From positions 5,952,001-6,016,000 of the forward strand of contig JAPEIS010000001.1 of assembly GCA_029531795.1 (NCBI GenBank): DNA of 64,000 nucleotides, written 5' to 3'. The translations under genes were made by a program, and so were the position numbers. This DNA is from Sclerotinia nivalis. Lineage: Eukaryota > Ascomycota > Leotiomycetes > Helotiales > Sclerotiniaceae. Each line of letters opens with the position of its first letter. The stretch's first letter is position 1. Shown piece by piece: positions 46,782-58,497 of this stretch. The notes beneath the pieces were generated by a model. It was not told where the DNA came from. It worked only from the letters and a program-made list of their open reading frames with translations, and did no database searches.

Positions 46782-48895
46782 ATGATTTTCTCATATTGTT
46801 TAATAGTTTTTTTGTTTTCGACTTTGGCTAATACTCAGTCTCTTTCTGACGAGATCAATTCGCTTCCCTCATGTTCTGACAGTTGTCTGGACATAGCTAC
46901 AGGCTCGCTTGGATGTAGTGTTGGAGATTTTAGTTGTTTTTGTGCAGATGAAAGTGGAAGCCCAACGCAGGGTTCGACAGTATCCAGTGCGACCAGCTGT
47001 ATTCAAAATTCATGTAGTCTGCTTGATGCTAGCAGTGAGTTGTACTTGTGCCATTCAGATTCCATGTTTAATTCTTTATAGCTACTTTGAAGGTTGTTGG
47101 CCAGATTTGTGTCCTCATAAATGACCCCACATCTTCCATTTCCACATCCTCGTCAACAACATCAAGCGCTTCGAGCTCTTCCACGACGTCATCAAAGAGT
47201 AGTGAAACTTCGAGTAGTACAATATTATCTTCTTCAATGGCCTCTACCTCAGTGACCGCGACAACTACGCCAACATCACTAGCAAGTGCACCATCTAGCA
47301 CCTCGACATCTTCACATAACTCTTCTGGTAAGGGTTTGAGCAATGTAGTGAAAGGTATGATCGCCTTGGCCGTCGTGGCCACCTTATTAATACTTGCTAT
47401 TGTCGCAAGACTGTTATGGAAACGAAGAGCAAACCGAAAAAGTTCTTCAACGAGGGGCAGGTTCCAGAACCTCGACGAAGAAGATGGGACGGCGAAGAAG
47501 CCAATGGAGCTTCAAGGAAATGATACTCAAATTTTCAAGTGGGGAGGAATTGGCGTTCGGAAATCAGTTAGGGTCCATACTCAGCGAATCACTTCATACA
47601 TATCGCCGATATCTCCCAAACACAGAAGTCGTGACGAATCCTGGGGAGAAGCTCGAGGTCACCTTGCTACGATAGATGAAAACTTACGAGGAGTGGGACA
47701 AAGCCCCGAGCCGGTTGGTAGGATCGATACTAGTCCAGTACGATGGCCGTCGACATCCACTGCCAATTCACCCACAACCCCAGAGATGACCGAACCTAGG
47801 GGTGCCCTCTTCCCTCCCCATCACTATCGCATGAACTTATCACGAGAATCCTTACCGCCCTCGCTACCGGCACTTGATTTGCCTTCCATAACCCTTTCGT
47901 CGACATCTAGACCTAACACTCCACACCGAGCTCTACCTAAATCTCCGCCTCCACGAGAAGTACCCGTGAAGACCATTGCCCGTCTCGACAGACCTTTCTC
48001 AGATTTCCCACACCAAATGCCTCCCTCCCCACAAACCGCCGGTATTCCCTTCCGCGCCCTCGCACGCTCTCTCTCAGTCAGCGAAAACTATTCCTACCCC
48101 CGCGCCTTCCCAACACCATCCCGCCACTCCATCGCCTCCATCCCCAACACACCCCACACACCCACCACCACCACCAACTTCACGTCCCCTATATCCCCAG
48201 CCCTCCCATCCCCCTCAGCACAATCATTCCACACCTTCGGCGCCCGCAGCTCCACCTACTCTCAAGCCTCCGTCTCCACCTTCCAAACCTTCCCCACTTC
48301 ACCCGAAGACATAACAGACATACCGCCTCTACCCACCATGCCCACCATCTACCCCATGTCAACATACACACTCACCAGCCACGCCTCCCAACGCCGAGCC
48401 AGCGCATCCGCATCCGAATCGCCACGCGGTCAAAACAGGCGATACTACCACAGCAAACAAACATCCCTCTCCAAGATCAAACCCAAAATGATTTACATAT
48501 CCACCACGCCCGGAATATCCATCATGCCCTCAGACTCCATATTCGGGTCCCCAGAACCCATTCTCCGGGACACACCATCCAATAATCCTTTTCTCACCAA
48601 CACCAATACAAACCCCACCAACGAAAAAGACTCCGCGAAACCGACAGTAGCGATATCAATCAAACCGATAATCGACCGTTTCGACACAATTAGTTCCTGC
48701 GGCTCGCAAAGCAGCAGCGGGAAACCGAAATTGAAACCGCGAACCGAAGAGATGTTTCAGGAAGGGCCTGAGAGGAAACGGTTTCGCGAACGACAGGAGG
48801 AGAGGAGGTTGAGGAGGAAGGAGAGATTGGTGCATGGACAAGGAAGTGGTGATTTGGGGGAGAGGGTTACGAGTTGGTATGATGCTACTGGGTAG
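46782..48895 (+). CDS. CFEM-domain membrane protein
   Basis: Two exons, 46782-47034 and 47082-48895, give 688 residues. A signal peptide (about 1-19) leads to a CFEM domain with exactly eight cysteines: LPSC, DSC, GC, SC, FC, SC, SC and QIC. The last falls just after the 47-nt intron. A Ser/Thr-rich stalk (about residues 95-170) precedes one membrane span (about 172-196, MIALAVVATLLILAIVA) followed by WKRR. The long cytoplasmic part (about 490 residues) is rich in Pro, Ser and Thr, with SPTTPE, PPPREVP and a basic, Arg/Glu-rich end (RKRFRERQEERRLRRKER). CFEM proteins bind haem or act in surface sensing and pathogenicity; here the stalk-span-tail layout suggests a surface sensor rather than a GPI protein. 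The coding strand is very C-rich at 47.9-48.6 kb and then G-rich. Confidence 0.88.
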
Positions 48896-49356
48896 ATTTG
48901 GAGCTTTTGACCTTTGACCTTTGACCTTCAGTCTTCAAGCTTCAAGCTTCGAGCTTCGAGCTTTTGACCCGTGACATGTGAGATTGGAGATGGACGATGA
49001 AAAATTTTGAGTTTGCTTTGGCGTTAGAGGATTCTATGGTTGTTCGATGAAAGGGGAAGAATGGTTCGTCTGTTGTTGTTGTTAGCGAGTTGCATATATT
49101 AAGGGAAGTGGAAAGTAAGCGGAAGTATCATGACGGAATCGGAGTTGAGCGTTTGCGAGGGTGCAGCGCCGGGTTTTAATTTCTTTAAGTATTACTTTGA
49201 AAGTGATTATGTATGTACAGAATTATGTCCATATGAAAGGATAGATGATATATAGTCATTTGAAATGATAGGAAAAAATGGGTATGCATTAAAAGATCTA
49301 TATACATGTACCCACCCGAATCATCTATCAACAAGGCCTAAACTCCTCGTGAACAT
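48896..49356. other. Convergent 3' intergenic region with heptamer repeat
   Basis: 460 bp between the ends of the CFEM and FUSC genes. At 48902-48969 a run of about nine 7-bp units (CTTTGAC, CTTCAAG, CTTCGAG types) forms a decayed microsatellite. Otherwise I see only AT-rich 3' flanks. Confidence 0.7.
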
Positions 49357-52300
49357 CTAGTTTCCCAATCCCTTTCCTTTCCCAGCATTACCAGTACCCA
49401 TATCCTCTTTACTCCTCCTCTCTGCCATACCCTTCATTTCACTCATCCTTCTCGTGCGAACCCTTTGCAAAACCCTTGGTAATTCCTCTTCCATGTCTTT
49501 CTTCTCTTTCTCTACCTCCAATTTCTCCGTCGTTGCAGCCTTCGACCCCGTACCAGGTCTTGCGGTACCAGGCCTTGCGGTATCGGGCCGTGTATTAGTG
49601 GCATTTCCAGCACTTGGTCCAAAGATTTTCTCTCTCGTATTACTGAACGTTGGCCTTCTCTTTCTACCCGGTGTCATCTGCGGTTCCTTTTCCTCCACAG
49701 CTCCATCAGCTGGCAGCATCTCCGATTCTACAGTATCGGGTCTTTGGATCTTATCCACCCACTCCCTATAAGTACCTCTTGTCAATAATCCGCTCCTAAA
49801 CTCATTTGCTCCCACCAATAGCTTGACAAGATCGATGAGTTCTTCAAGGTATTCAATAACTTCAATTTGACCAGCGGAGGCTGCATTCCAAGATAGGAAC
49901 TTTTGGCGGACAAATCGTTTAACCATCGAGACTTCAATTTCTGACCGCTCGTGGGAAGACTCCTTGAGGTTGCCTGAAGAGGAAAGAACGACTTCTCTGA
50001 CACGATTAACCATGCGAAGGTGGGCGAGGCGAGCGGAGGGCAAGAATTGAGGAAGAGGAAGCTTTGTCGTGAGAGCTTCGTGAGTGGCGAAAAGAATCAG
50101 CGTAATAGATCCGGCAACGTTACGCCGATAGGGGTAAACTTGTGCATTGAGTTCTTCGAGAACACCAGATCCATATTCGTGACGTAAAATAAGCATATTC
50201 TCCATACGATCTACAATAGCATGTAATACGTAAAGAATCTCTCCGTAGATAAGAGCATGAGGTGCAAAGGAACCTTTGAGACGTGGCTCATTGGCGCAGA
50301 ATGGAAGGAATGCTTCTGCAGCTGCTAGTGCGGCCTCGGCCTTCCCTTTGGCGACAGAAAATCGTGATATGACAGCTGGAGAACGTACATTGACGTTGTT
50401 GATTTCCGTTTCGATACCATAGGCTAGACAGGCTTCCATTTCTGTGATTTGGCGTATGGAGCAGGCAAGGGACTCCACAAGACGATCGCGGGCTTTGACC
50501 GGGAAGAGCGCAACTTCTACAATGAGGGCCACAACTCCACCAATGAAGAAGGCAACCAGCCTTTTCAGAAAGTTCTCGGTAGCTGAACCAGGAACAACTT
50601 TATCTATAGTAGCAAGAACTACTATCGACATTGAGATTATGGTGACCATACCCGCCTTGATATATTGAGATCCGAGCTGAATGTAGGTGGATGGAATGAT
50701 GCCAATAACTATAAGCACTACAGCGACTACTTTGTTGCCCTGGCCAGCTTGGTATGCTGCATAGCCCCACACACACCCAATGGTTGTACCAACACCTCGT
50801 AACATGAAAGTCATAACAGAGGTTCCAATAGCAACTTCTGTGATGACCACCAACTGCAAGGCAGCCCAAAGGCCTCTGTTCAAGGAATACCAAGTATTCC
50901 ACTGAACAAGAAAAGCCGGCCAAGTTACAATAAAGACGGCAACAGTCAATTTGATGGCGTATGAGATGTCATCACTACCAACCAAGTATTCGATAATGTC
51001 AGCTAACCTATTTTGGAATCGAAACATAAGCGTGCCTTTCTTCTTCCCCTTTACAGTTTCATCTGCAACTTTTGGTGATTGTACCGGGGGTTCCTTTTTT
51101 GGCGTTGCTGACTCCACGTCCTTTTTGGCTAGTAGTGTTTCTCCACTATCAATGCTTACCGCATCGTCTGCAGCATCTTCCTTCTTTTTACCTGTTCTTG
51201 CATCCTTTCGTGCACTGTCAGGTAAAGCTAACATATCCGCTTCACCACCAGACTGAAGCCATTTCCTCCAATTAATTTGAGGAAGATATATTCTTTTTCG
51301 ACCATGTAGTTCCTGTCGTCTTTCGACTAGAACCCGAGAATGTCTAAGCATTCCAAGTGTATGCAAAGCGGCTTGCCGAAGATTCAACAAGAATGAGGAA
51401 ATCAAAAACGTCTCCATGCGAGGCATTATATCAACCTGAGGCCCGCCCAGATCATGTAGCGCTGCAGCACCTTCCAATGCCGCTGCTGAAGTTCTATCGA
51501 AATTGGCAATCGCGTCGACTAAAATATCGACACGAATGTCAATCTCCTCAAGTCGAATCCCGGCGGGTGCTCGAATTCCTGACGGTAGTTTAGGGACATC
51601 GTAGCAATAAGCGAGGGAGGACGAAACAACGTCAACACTTCTGTCAATATTTACTTGGAGATTGGACAATGGCTTTGCGATACGATGCACAAGATACTTC
51701 AACAAATCAATATCACCATACTCGATTTCTTTCCTCGGCTTGATTAACTCCAAATTCTCCATTTCCCTCTCGATCAACGACTTGACCTTTCTTCTGTCCT
51801 TTCTTCTTCTTTTCTTTTGCTTGCGCCTTTCCTTCCTGGAAGGTTTCTTCTCATCTGAACTTATTTCATCATATGTATCCATGTCTGTCGTTGGTCGTGA
51901 TGAATCCTCCGCTTCTGAGCTTTCGACACCACCATTTTCGGCCACCGATTTGAGCTTTGCTCCATCTTTGTTTTCAGACTCATTCTTGTCATTCTCGTCG
52001 CCCATTAGTGCATATTTGCTTTCACAAGCCCCTATCAAAGCGATGGTATTGGCCACAAGTTTCTTCATCTCGATGTCACTGATAGGTTTCACATCTCTTG
52101 GTGGAAGAACTGCCCACGCAAGTTCGAAATTGCATTCTTGTTGCGCTGCCTTACATCCTGCCAATTTTGCACGCAATTTTGCCTTTTTGTCTGTCAAAGA
52201 TTTTAATTTCACTGGTTGTGGGCCTTTCTCGACGTTTATTGGAAGTGGTGCAGGCGGTTCTTGAGTCTTGTGGAAAATGGAGATAATTTTTTGCCTCAAG

Positions 52301-53118
52301 GTCAAGCCATTGACTCTGGACTTCTCGGGCGGCTTTTCTGCCAGTGTCGGAGGTCTATCGAGGTCTTCACCGTTTCCACTTCCACACGCACTGATAATAT
52401 TTTCTAGTCTGGTATCTGTAATAGCACTCTCAGAACCTTCGGTAATGGCAGTGAAGTATCGTCCGGCATCCCGCAGAGCTCCAACCGTTTCGCCAAGGGT
52501 CTCGATAGTGGTGATTCCTAAAAAGCTACTGGAGAATTCTGGGAAAACAAGGGTGCTCACAGCAAGTAGAACGGCAATAGCAGTTGTGATAGGGTAGACC
52601 AGTTGAGTGACTGAAAGAGTTGTAACTGCCGTAGCTGTACTAGTCATACTGACAAGAGTTACAATAATTAGAAGTAGCACCATAAGAAATAGACGTGGTG
52701 TATGCGACCTGAGGACTCCGTGAAAGAGCAACGCGATAGCGAGGAATATGCCTCGAATAGTGAATGCTGCTTGAGGATTACTGTGATATATAAGACTCGA
52801 CAAGTACAATGCAAGCATAGACCAAGCTACACCAAGCATTGTTCCTGAAAGAGTCAATATCAGAGCTTCTGCCATCATCCCAAAACGCCTCCCTGGATGT
52901 CCAAAAACGGTAGTTATTGGCGCAAGGTATGCGGCTTTCCCATATACAGCTACCACCTGTGGCATGATGGCAATGATAATGCAGATTGTAGTCGCCAAAG
53001 TGTTTTTTAGCATCCGCTGCCACAAATTGTTCGTCTGTAAATTGGTCCATATAGCTCTCGCTCTCTTTTCCGCCCATTCCTCCCATTTGCTGGGACTCCA
53101 TATTGACTTCCCCATCAT
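49357..53118 (-). CDS. Bre4-like FUSC/ArAE-type multi-span membrane transporter
   Basis: One exon of 1253 codons. The N-terminal bundle (about residues 38-195) has five to six membrane spans, including TTICIIIAIMPQVVAV and YPITTAIAVLLAVSTLVFP. A long charged cytoplasmic loop (about 320-700) contains a strongly basic SRKERRKQKKRRRKDRRK cluster near 426. A second bundle (about 712-870) contains GVGTTIGCVWGYAAYQ and VAFFIGGVVALIVEVALFPVKARDR, typical of FUSC domains. A helical cytosolic domain (DUF2421-like) and a basic tail follow. This is the layout of fungal brefeldin-A-sensitivity (Bre4) and aromatic-acid-exporter-like proteins, whose substrates are not well known. Two uATGs precede the start; one 10-codon uORF stops across the start codon. 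The second Met (53115) has the better context. Divergent from IST1. Confidence 0.85.
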   Translation of the reverse strand: MMGKSIWSPSKWEEWAEKRARAIWTNLQTNNLWQRMLKNTLATTICIIIAIMPQVVAVYGKAAYLAPITTVFGHPGRRFGMMAEALILTLSGTMLGVAWSMLALYLSSLIYHSNPQAAFTIRGIFLAIALLFHGVLRSHTPRLFLMVLLLIIVTLVSMTSTATAVTTLSVTQLVYPITTAIAVLLAVSTLVFPEFSSSFLGITTIETLGETVGALRDAGRYFTAITEGSESAITDTRLENIISACGSGNGEDLDRPPTLAEKPPEKSRVNGLTLRQKIISIFHKTQEPPAPLPINVEKGPQPVKLKSLTDKKAKLRAKLAGCKAAQQECNFELAWAVLPPRDVKPISDIEMKKLVANTIALIGACESKYALMGDENDKNESENKDGAKLKSVAENGGVESSEAEDSSRPTTDMDTYDEISSDEKKPSRKERRKQKKRRRKDRRKVKSLIEREMENLELIKPRKEIEYGDIDLLKYLVHRIAKPLSNLQVNIDRSVDVVSSSLAYCYDVPKLPSGIRAPAGIRLEEIDIRVDILVDAIANFDRTSAAALEGAAALHDLGGPQVDIMPRMETFLISSFLLNLRQAALHTLGMLRHSRVLVERRQELHGRKRIYLPQINWRKWLQSGGEADMLALPDSARKDARTGKKKEDAADDAVSIDSGETLLAKKDVESATPKKEPPVQSPKVADETVKGKKKGTLMFRFQNRLADIIEYLVGSDDISYAIKLTVAVFIVTWPAFLVQWNTWYSLNRGLWAALQLVVITEVAIGTSVMTFMLRGVGTTIGCVWGYAAYQAGQGNKVVAVVLIVIGIIPSTYIQLGSQYIKAGMVTIISMSIVVLATIDKVVPGSATENFLKRLVAFFIGGVVALIVEVALFPVKARDRLVESLACSIRQITEMEACLAYGIETEINNVNVRSPAVISRFSVAKGKAEAALAAAEAFLPFCANEPRLKGSFAPHALIYGEILYVLHAIVDRMENMLILRHEYGSGVLEELNAQVYPYRRNVAGSITLILFATHEALTTKLPLPQFLPSARLAHLRMVNRVREVVLSSSGNLKESSHERSEIEVSMVKRFVRQKFLSWNAASAGQIEVIEYLEELIDLVKLLVGANEFRSGLLTRGTYREWVDKIQRPDTVESEMLPADGAVEEKEPQMTPGRKRRPTFSNTREKIFGPSAGNATNTRPDTARPGTARPGTGSKAATTEKLEVEKEKKDMEEELPRVLQRVRTRRMSEMKGMAERRSKEDMGTGNAGKGKGLGN

Positions 53119-53147
53119 GTATATATCGCATGTATGTTGCGGCGCAT
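53115..53147 (-). promoter_or_regulatory. Ten-codon uORF ending in an ATGA overlap with the FUSC start
   Basis: An ATG at 53147 opens ten codons and ends with TGA at 53117-53115, overlapping the main ATG at 53118 as ATGA. Such stop-start overlap can couple termination to re-initiation. Another ATG at 53131 opens a 117-codon frame overlapping the main gene. Whether these are in the mRNA depends on the unknown transcription start. Confidence 0.4.
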
Positions 53148-53594
53148 TAAGGATTTGACGAAGGTCTCGAACGTCGTAATCGTGTTGGTCGTGAATCGTA
53201 AGGCATTATTCGAACAAAAGGAAAGAGGGGAATTTAGGTAGAGACATATAGAACATTAAATATCAAGTGAATACATAGCAAAAACAGAAGAAAAGTATAT
53301 TTACAGATGAATGGTTAAAAATAACATTAGGAAAAAGAAAGTTGAGGCGCGTCCTTCCAAAGCATGAAGATGCCCAATGATGGATCCAATTTTTTTATCT
53401 ATGGAGTACAAGTGCTAAATTTGCATCCAGGGGCTTATTGATTACCCGTATATATGATTCACAATCCCTACATGCCCAGCTTCAGCCAAATAGTCGGGTG
53501 CCCTAGTGCCCCGCGATTAATACCTTAGCAAGTTCTGAGTAGATCACAACAGGAAACGCAGCAACATCAAGAGAAACGATTTAATTCTATCACG
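53119..53594. promoter_or_regulatory. Shared promoter of the FUSC-transporter and IST1 genes
   Basis: 476 bp between divergent starts, AT-rich, with no notable frame besides the uORFs at its left edge. No TATA box is convincing in either direction. Confidence 0.6.
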
Positions 53595-54576
53595 ATGGCG
53601 CCTTCTTCAACAATAATCGTGAGTACCGATACTTCTAGAGTCTATTATATATACCTAGATACGAATTAAGCTGCATCCGCTAACCTTCGCAAAGTCCAAA
53701 CTCAAGGTCCAGCTGAAGCTCTCGATTGCTCGCCTTCGTATGGTACAGCAGAAAGATGAAGCTGTTTCGAAACAACAACGTAGAGCTATGGCTCAACTTC
53801 TGGAGACCGGGAAAATAGAATCTGCAAAGATTCGGGTCGAGAATATTATTCGATCCGACATTGCTACTGAACTTCACGAAATCCTCGAGCTCTACTGCGA
53901 GTTACTCCTTGCGCGGACGGGACTTATGGAATCATCAATTTGCGATCCGGGTTTAGAGGAAGCTGTGAAAAGTTTAATCTATGCTGCGCCCAGAACAGAG
54001 ATTAAGGAGTTACAACAAGTGCGGGCATTACTGTGCGAGAAGTACGGAAAGGAGTTCGCATTGCAAGCTATGGAGAATAGTGACGAGAAGGTATCGGAGA
54101 AAGTATTAAAGAAGCTATCTGTTACTCCGCCAGCGCAAGAATTGGTGAATGGGTATTTAGAGGAGATCGCTAGGACGTACGGAGTTGACTGGCCAAAGAG
54201 AGCAAAGGAAGACCTTGGACAAGCCCCGGAATTCGTAGATGATGACGATGACGAGAACCCGAGTGGCGGACAGGCACAGAAGAACTTGGAGGCGCCGCTG
54301 GTAGCGGATGTTAGAGCCGATGAAGAAAGAGAGGAGTTAATTAAAGCTACTCCGCCGAGGAACTTTGGGCCATCGAGCCCATTGAGAGTTAATCCACCTA
54401 GCCCCAGAACGGACAATCTACACCCGAGAGTGCGTGGAGCGTTAGACCTAAAGCCAACAAAGAAGATGCAAACTGCGACAGCCCAAAAACCTGGCATCCA
54501 AAGTAAAGGCCCAGTTGGTGGTACGATACCAGATGTGGATGAGTTAGCGGCGAGATTTGCAGCACTAAAGAAATGA
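53595..54576 (+). CDS. ist1: Ist1, ESCRT-III regulator
   Basis: A 24-nt first exon (53595-53618) is joined by a 76-nt intron, with CTAAC branch point, to 53695-54576, giving 301 residues. The Ist1 domain starts at once (SKLKVQLKLSIARLRM, then SKQQRRAMAQLLETGK, ARIRVENIIRSD-type, and ELYCELLLAR), as in all family members, and runs to about residue 165. After an acidic linker the protein ends in PDVDELAARFAALKK, a typical MIM1-type helix that binds Vps4 MIT domains (compare human IST1 ending). Ist1 regulates Vps4 in multivesicular body sorting and abscission. The 3' end is convergent with the NmrA-like gene. The short first exon is required to supply a start; inside exon 2 the next Met would cut into the domain. 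Confidence 0.93.
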
Positions 54577-54870
54577 AAGAGGTCATAGAATATTGCAAAC
54601 ACAGATGGAGTTGGGAGTTAGGAGGAAAATTCAGGCAAACATAGGGATCTATTTTCAATTCGCCGTCAATTTATACCACTGTTTGGGTGCTGTGTGACAA
54701 ACTTATTCGGGGCCGTTATCATGACCACTGCAGGGCAAAAGTTTGATCATAAAATTGCTCATTCATTAAGAACTTCATCTCCTAAGTTCTAGTTCCGAAC
54801 CAATCTGCAGAAACTTCATCATCAATCCCTTTCTACGATCCCGAAGCAGTATCAATCTTCTTTTCTATCC

Positions 54871-55956
54871 CTAAGCTTCTCTTCTTTTCTGATGGAAGTC
54901 ATGCAATAGGGGCTTAACGTTGCCATCATACCCACTCTTCTTCATCCACTCTTTCACCGACCTTATTCTCCCCGGAAAAATCTCATCCATCAAAACCCAA
55001 TCTTTTCTTACCTTGCCACTCTTCCAAAACCTCCAGAATCCGCCAAAATTCTCCCGATATGTTTGCAATGTTCCTTCGTCCCCAGGAGCACTATGTCCGA
55101 GCTTCGCATCCGGATCAGGGAAGAGCCCAAGATCAAACCAGCCATCAATAGTTACATCCCTATACACCGCTTTCTTGCCGGTAACCTCAGTGAACGCAGC
55201 TGGTAAATCAGCCCAAACCACTTCTTGAGAAGCAACATGGAGATTAAGTCCATTACTACGTTCCGGATGATCAAAGACCCATCTAGCATACTTCCCAAAA
55301 TCCTCCAACGCAATCAACGGTGCACTTCCCCTCGGACCCAGCGGCGCAATAAAAGCTAAAGCCTCCGGATCCTCCTTGTCGGGATGCGGAGCCAACAACT
55401 CGTTCAACATCTCCATATACAAACAACTAGTCAAAATACTCCACTTCATCTTCTTCGTGTCCTGCACGCTAATCCACTCCGCAACCTTCGCTTTCGCATC
55501 CATATGTCCGTCTCTGTAATCATTATCAAAATCCGACATCTTGAGCGAATATTCGAGACTGGAGTACAAGAAATGTTGCAATTTGTGTGTGCGTGCGATT
55601 TCGTAATATCGGATGCCCCAATAGATTTCAGCTTTTTCGCCGATGGCGCCACCATTGGTGTTGATGAAGGCATGCGTGCAGCCTGAGAAGGATCTGTGGA
55701 GATCGTGCTCGGAATAGATATCGCCTTCGACGATGGTTACTCCTGGAAGCTGCGCAAGTTCTTGCGCGTGTTGAGAATTGGCGTGGCGGGTTATGAGGCG
55801 GATGTTGTATGCGCCGTCTTGTGCGAGTTCTAGGAGGTGTTAGTGAGATCCTTGGGTTTTATGGATGTGGGTTATGGGAAATGTACCTTTGACAACAGGC
55901 ATGCCTTGGGCTCCGGTGCCTCCAATGACTAGGACGAGCGGTTTTGTGGACGCCAT
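54871..55956 (-). CDS. NmrA-like NAD(P)-binding protein
   Basis: Two exons, 55956-55887 and 55829-54871, with a 57-nt intron, give 342 residues. The N-terminus is a Rossmann strand with VIGGTGAQG (Gly12, Gly15, Gly18), typical of the NmrA/HSCARG branch of atypical short-chain dehydrogenases. LITRHAN follows, then FINTNGG and YSSLEYS. There is no YxxxK catalytic pair after the serine motif, as in redox-sensing NmrA members rather than true reductases. The C-terminal part (GSAPLIALEDFGKYARWVF) is the usual lid region. NmrA proteins bind NAD(P) and may sense redox state or control transcription factors; the role here is unknown. An in-frame ATG 99 nt upstream would add 33 residues without family match, so the ATG at 55956 is preferred. 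Confidence 0.88.
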
Positions 55957-58497
55957 TGCTCTTGTAATTTTAGGAACTGTGTTTGGACTTATATTGTAGT
56001 GTTGAAATGTTGGAATGTATCTAATTAGATGAATCGAACGAACTGGTCTATACAAAGTCTGTCCAGAAAACTTTTACTGCGATAAAAGCCTTCAACATAT
56101 AGCTTTCCTCATATCACTAATCACATCCCATGCCTTCCACGTTCTCGGCCCCAAACCGGAAGAATAATATATGAACCGTTGCACCATCGGCATACCTTCC
56201 TTCAGCTCAGCTCACAAGGTACTTATTAATCATTCCATCCACATCTAAAATCCGCACCAGCATAGATATTTCTCATCTTCCCCGCGCAACATCTTTGTTC
56301 AGAGCGCCACAATCGAGGTACCATTTAAGCGAGCCCCTCAGGAGTCGACGTTGAATAATGAATAGTAATCATAGAACAGAGAAGAATGCTTACTCCGCAA
56401 TGCATGTAGAGCTTTTAATGGCTTTTGGTAGTAAAAGTACGGATTGTAATCGGAGATTCGCGAATGTGTCGGTTTTGTTTTTGATGATTAGTTGGTAGTA
56501 GAGTAGGCTTCTTCTAATTGCAGGCCAGTTGGAAGAGCGCAACCATGGAATGCGGACTATTATCATGTCACATATACGAAGTTTGTGTCTCGGGATTTCC
56601 TTTGTGGTCTTGGGAACTTTCGTGCATGGAAATGATGAGTACGGAATCAACTAAGTTCTGCTACGTAATCTCAAGTATGAGATAAAAACTTTCCTAATCG
56701 GAGCATAAACAGGAACAATTGGAAATCCTTGAAAATCTGAAAATCATTGCACAATTCCCTGTAACAATACACCTCGAGAATTGGGTCGAATATCTCACGT
56801 CTAACCCATATACGAGATGTAGTCAGATAATGAAGTCCGGATGTTTGGGAATGAATTGCATGCATGATGAAGGGGCATGGAAGAGAAACATTAAAAATCA
56901 CTTCATTATTAATACTTAACCTTAGAAATTTATATGTCATTCCGAAATTTAGAAGTTTAAAGTGTCGAACGATTTTATCTTATAGACTCACACATGTTCC
57001 TAGCCCAACCAGCAGAGAAATTTAAAACTGTAAGTATTCTCGAGCATAATTTGCGGATGCAACTACGCTTTAAGGTTCTACGAGCATATCCAAGGCCTAA
57101 TAATGTGCTTATAGGATTACTCGAAGACCATACATATTCAACCGCCACTGCGTGGAATTGTTATCAGCAATCTACTACTCCACCAAAATGAAGAAGCCAT
57201 CTGATACTCCCAACATTTTCACAAGCCGATCCTCACATCACCCCGAGAAGTTCCTTAGTCTCAAATTTACAGGTATTGCCTTTTACCTCTTGAAGGCCGT
57301 GAGGCATTCTTCCCTACAGAGAAAGCCATTGTCTGCAAGGCGAGTGGACGCACTTCTCTACCTAGTCTCCTCGCTCTCGATAGCTTGAGAAGTAGGGTCA
57401 CTATCATTGTGATTCATCATACCGACTGCGTGAACGGTGATGTTCCATTATTCAGAATCTAAGTGCAAAGTAGGTCGAAAGGTAAATCAGCCCGAAATTA
57501 ATCTACCCGCTAGAGAGAAATTAGTTCCCATCTGCAAAGCTCAAAGCATTTTGTAGCCGTAGCCGAAGGAATTGGTGACATATCCAGATTATCAGTGTGG
57601 ACATCAGAAAGCACTAAACTCAGTGTCTTGAGCTCATTGAGAGTATATCGCATTTTCAGGCGCGTCTTTCACCTTTTTGCAGAATTGTTTATTTTTCCTC
57701 CACCATCTATGAGCTGGAGCCCTAGCAGGGCTACGCCCATGCCGCTGAGGATGATTTTATTTTTGCCATTCTCAATGTTTCGTGCTGTGTGAGAAATAAA
57801 AAGCACCAATCGGGAACCTCTAACAACCACCCTCTTCCTCAAACAAGATATATATATATATAAAAATCAACCGAAAAAAAGAAAAAAACATTTTAAACAC
57901 GAGCCTAGCATAGATTCATGAGGTAGCCATGGTAGCACAGCTTCCCAATTGTGTAACCATACTGCCGAAACTCTACGTGGCACCATGGCGATTATCCCTG
58001 CGAGTAGGCAATAGAAAAATACCATTTGCCCAGAAGGGTTCTTTCTTGCCAGCTTGTAAAACTGGCATTCTAATAACCAAATCACACTTTTTACACTTGG
58101 GAAGTACAATTGCTGAACTGGGAGACCAGTACCTAGTTCCTCGGACTAACCTCCCTAAAATGGAGAACCCAGAATTAGCGCTCTTTCCAAGATATTCAGC
58201 AGCATTTTAGAAAATTGGACTTGGCATATAGAATTGATATATGGTGCCGAAGAGATATCGAATTTATTTATACAAGAGTATTCAAATCGCTATGGAGGAA
58301 CACTCTGTGCTTGAGTGCTGTGGAGTAGAAAATATCTTTCTAATTTGGCCATGCCCATCCCATTTAAATCTGTGTATCAACAAACCTGTGGGTTTTCTCC
58401 TACAAATCGTCGAATGTACCCTGAAAAAATATAGAGATTTATGTGTACATCGGAGATCTCCCATATCCGCATCTACATCCATGTCATCCTCCCATCT
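55957..58497. other. Intergenic region, no supported gene
   Basis: 2.5 kb containing the promoter of the NmrA-like gene on the left and the 3' flank of the IF3-like gene on the right. Frames are under 95 codons and have no recognisable motif. A (TA)n run lies near 57850-57862. I see no tandem repeat or transposon. Confidence 0.55.

Noticed and set aside
51662..52264. 200-codon plus-strand ORF
   Set aside because: Antisense to the charged loop of the FUSC transporter; its Ser/Phe/Leu richness is the mirror of Lys/Glu/Arg codons.
53979..54602. 207-codon minus-strand ORF
   Set aside because: Antisense to Ist1, which has strong family motifs on the plus strand.
57595..58210. Plus-strand frames of 65-93 codons
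   Set aside because: Short, overlapping, no motif, no splice continuation that lengthens them.
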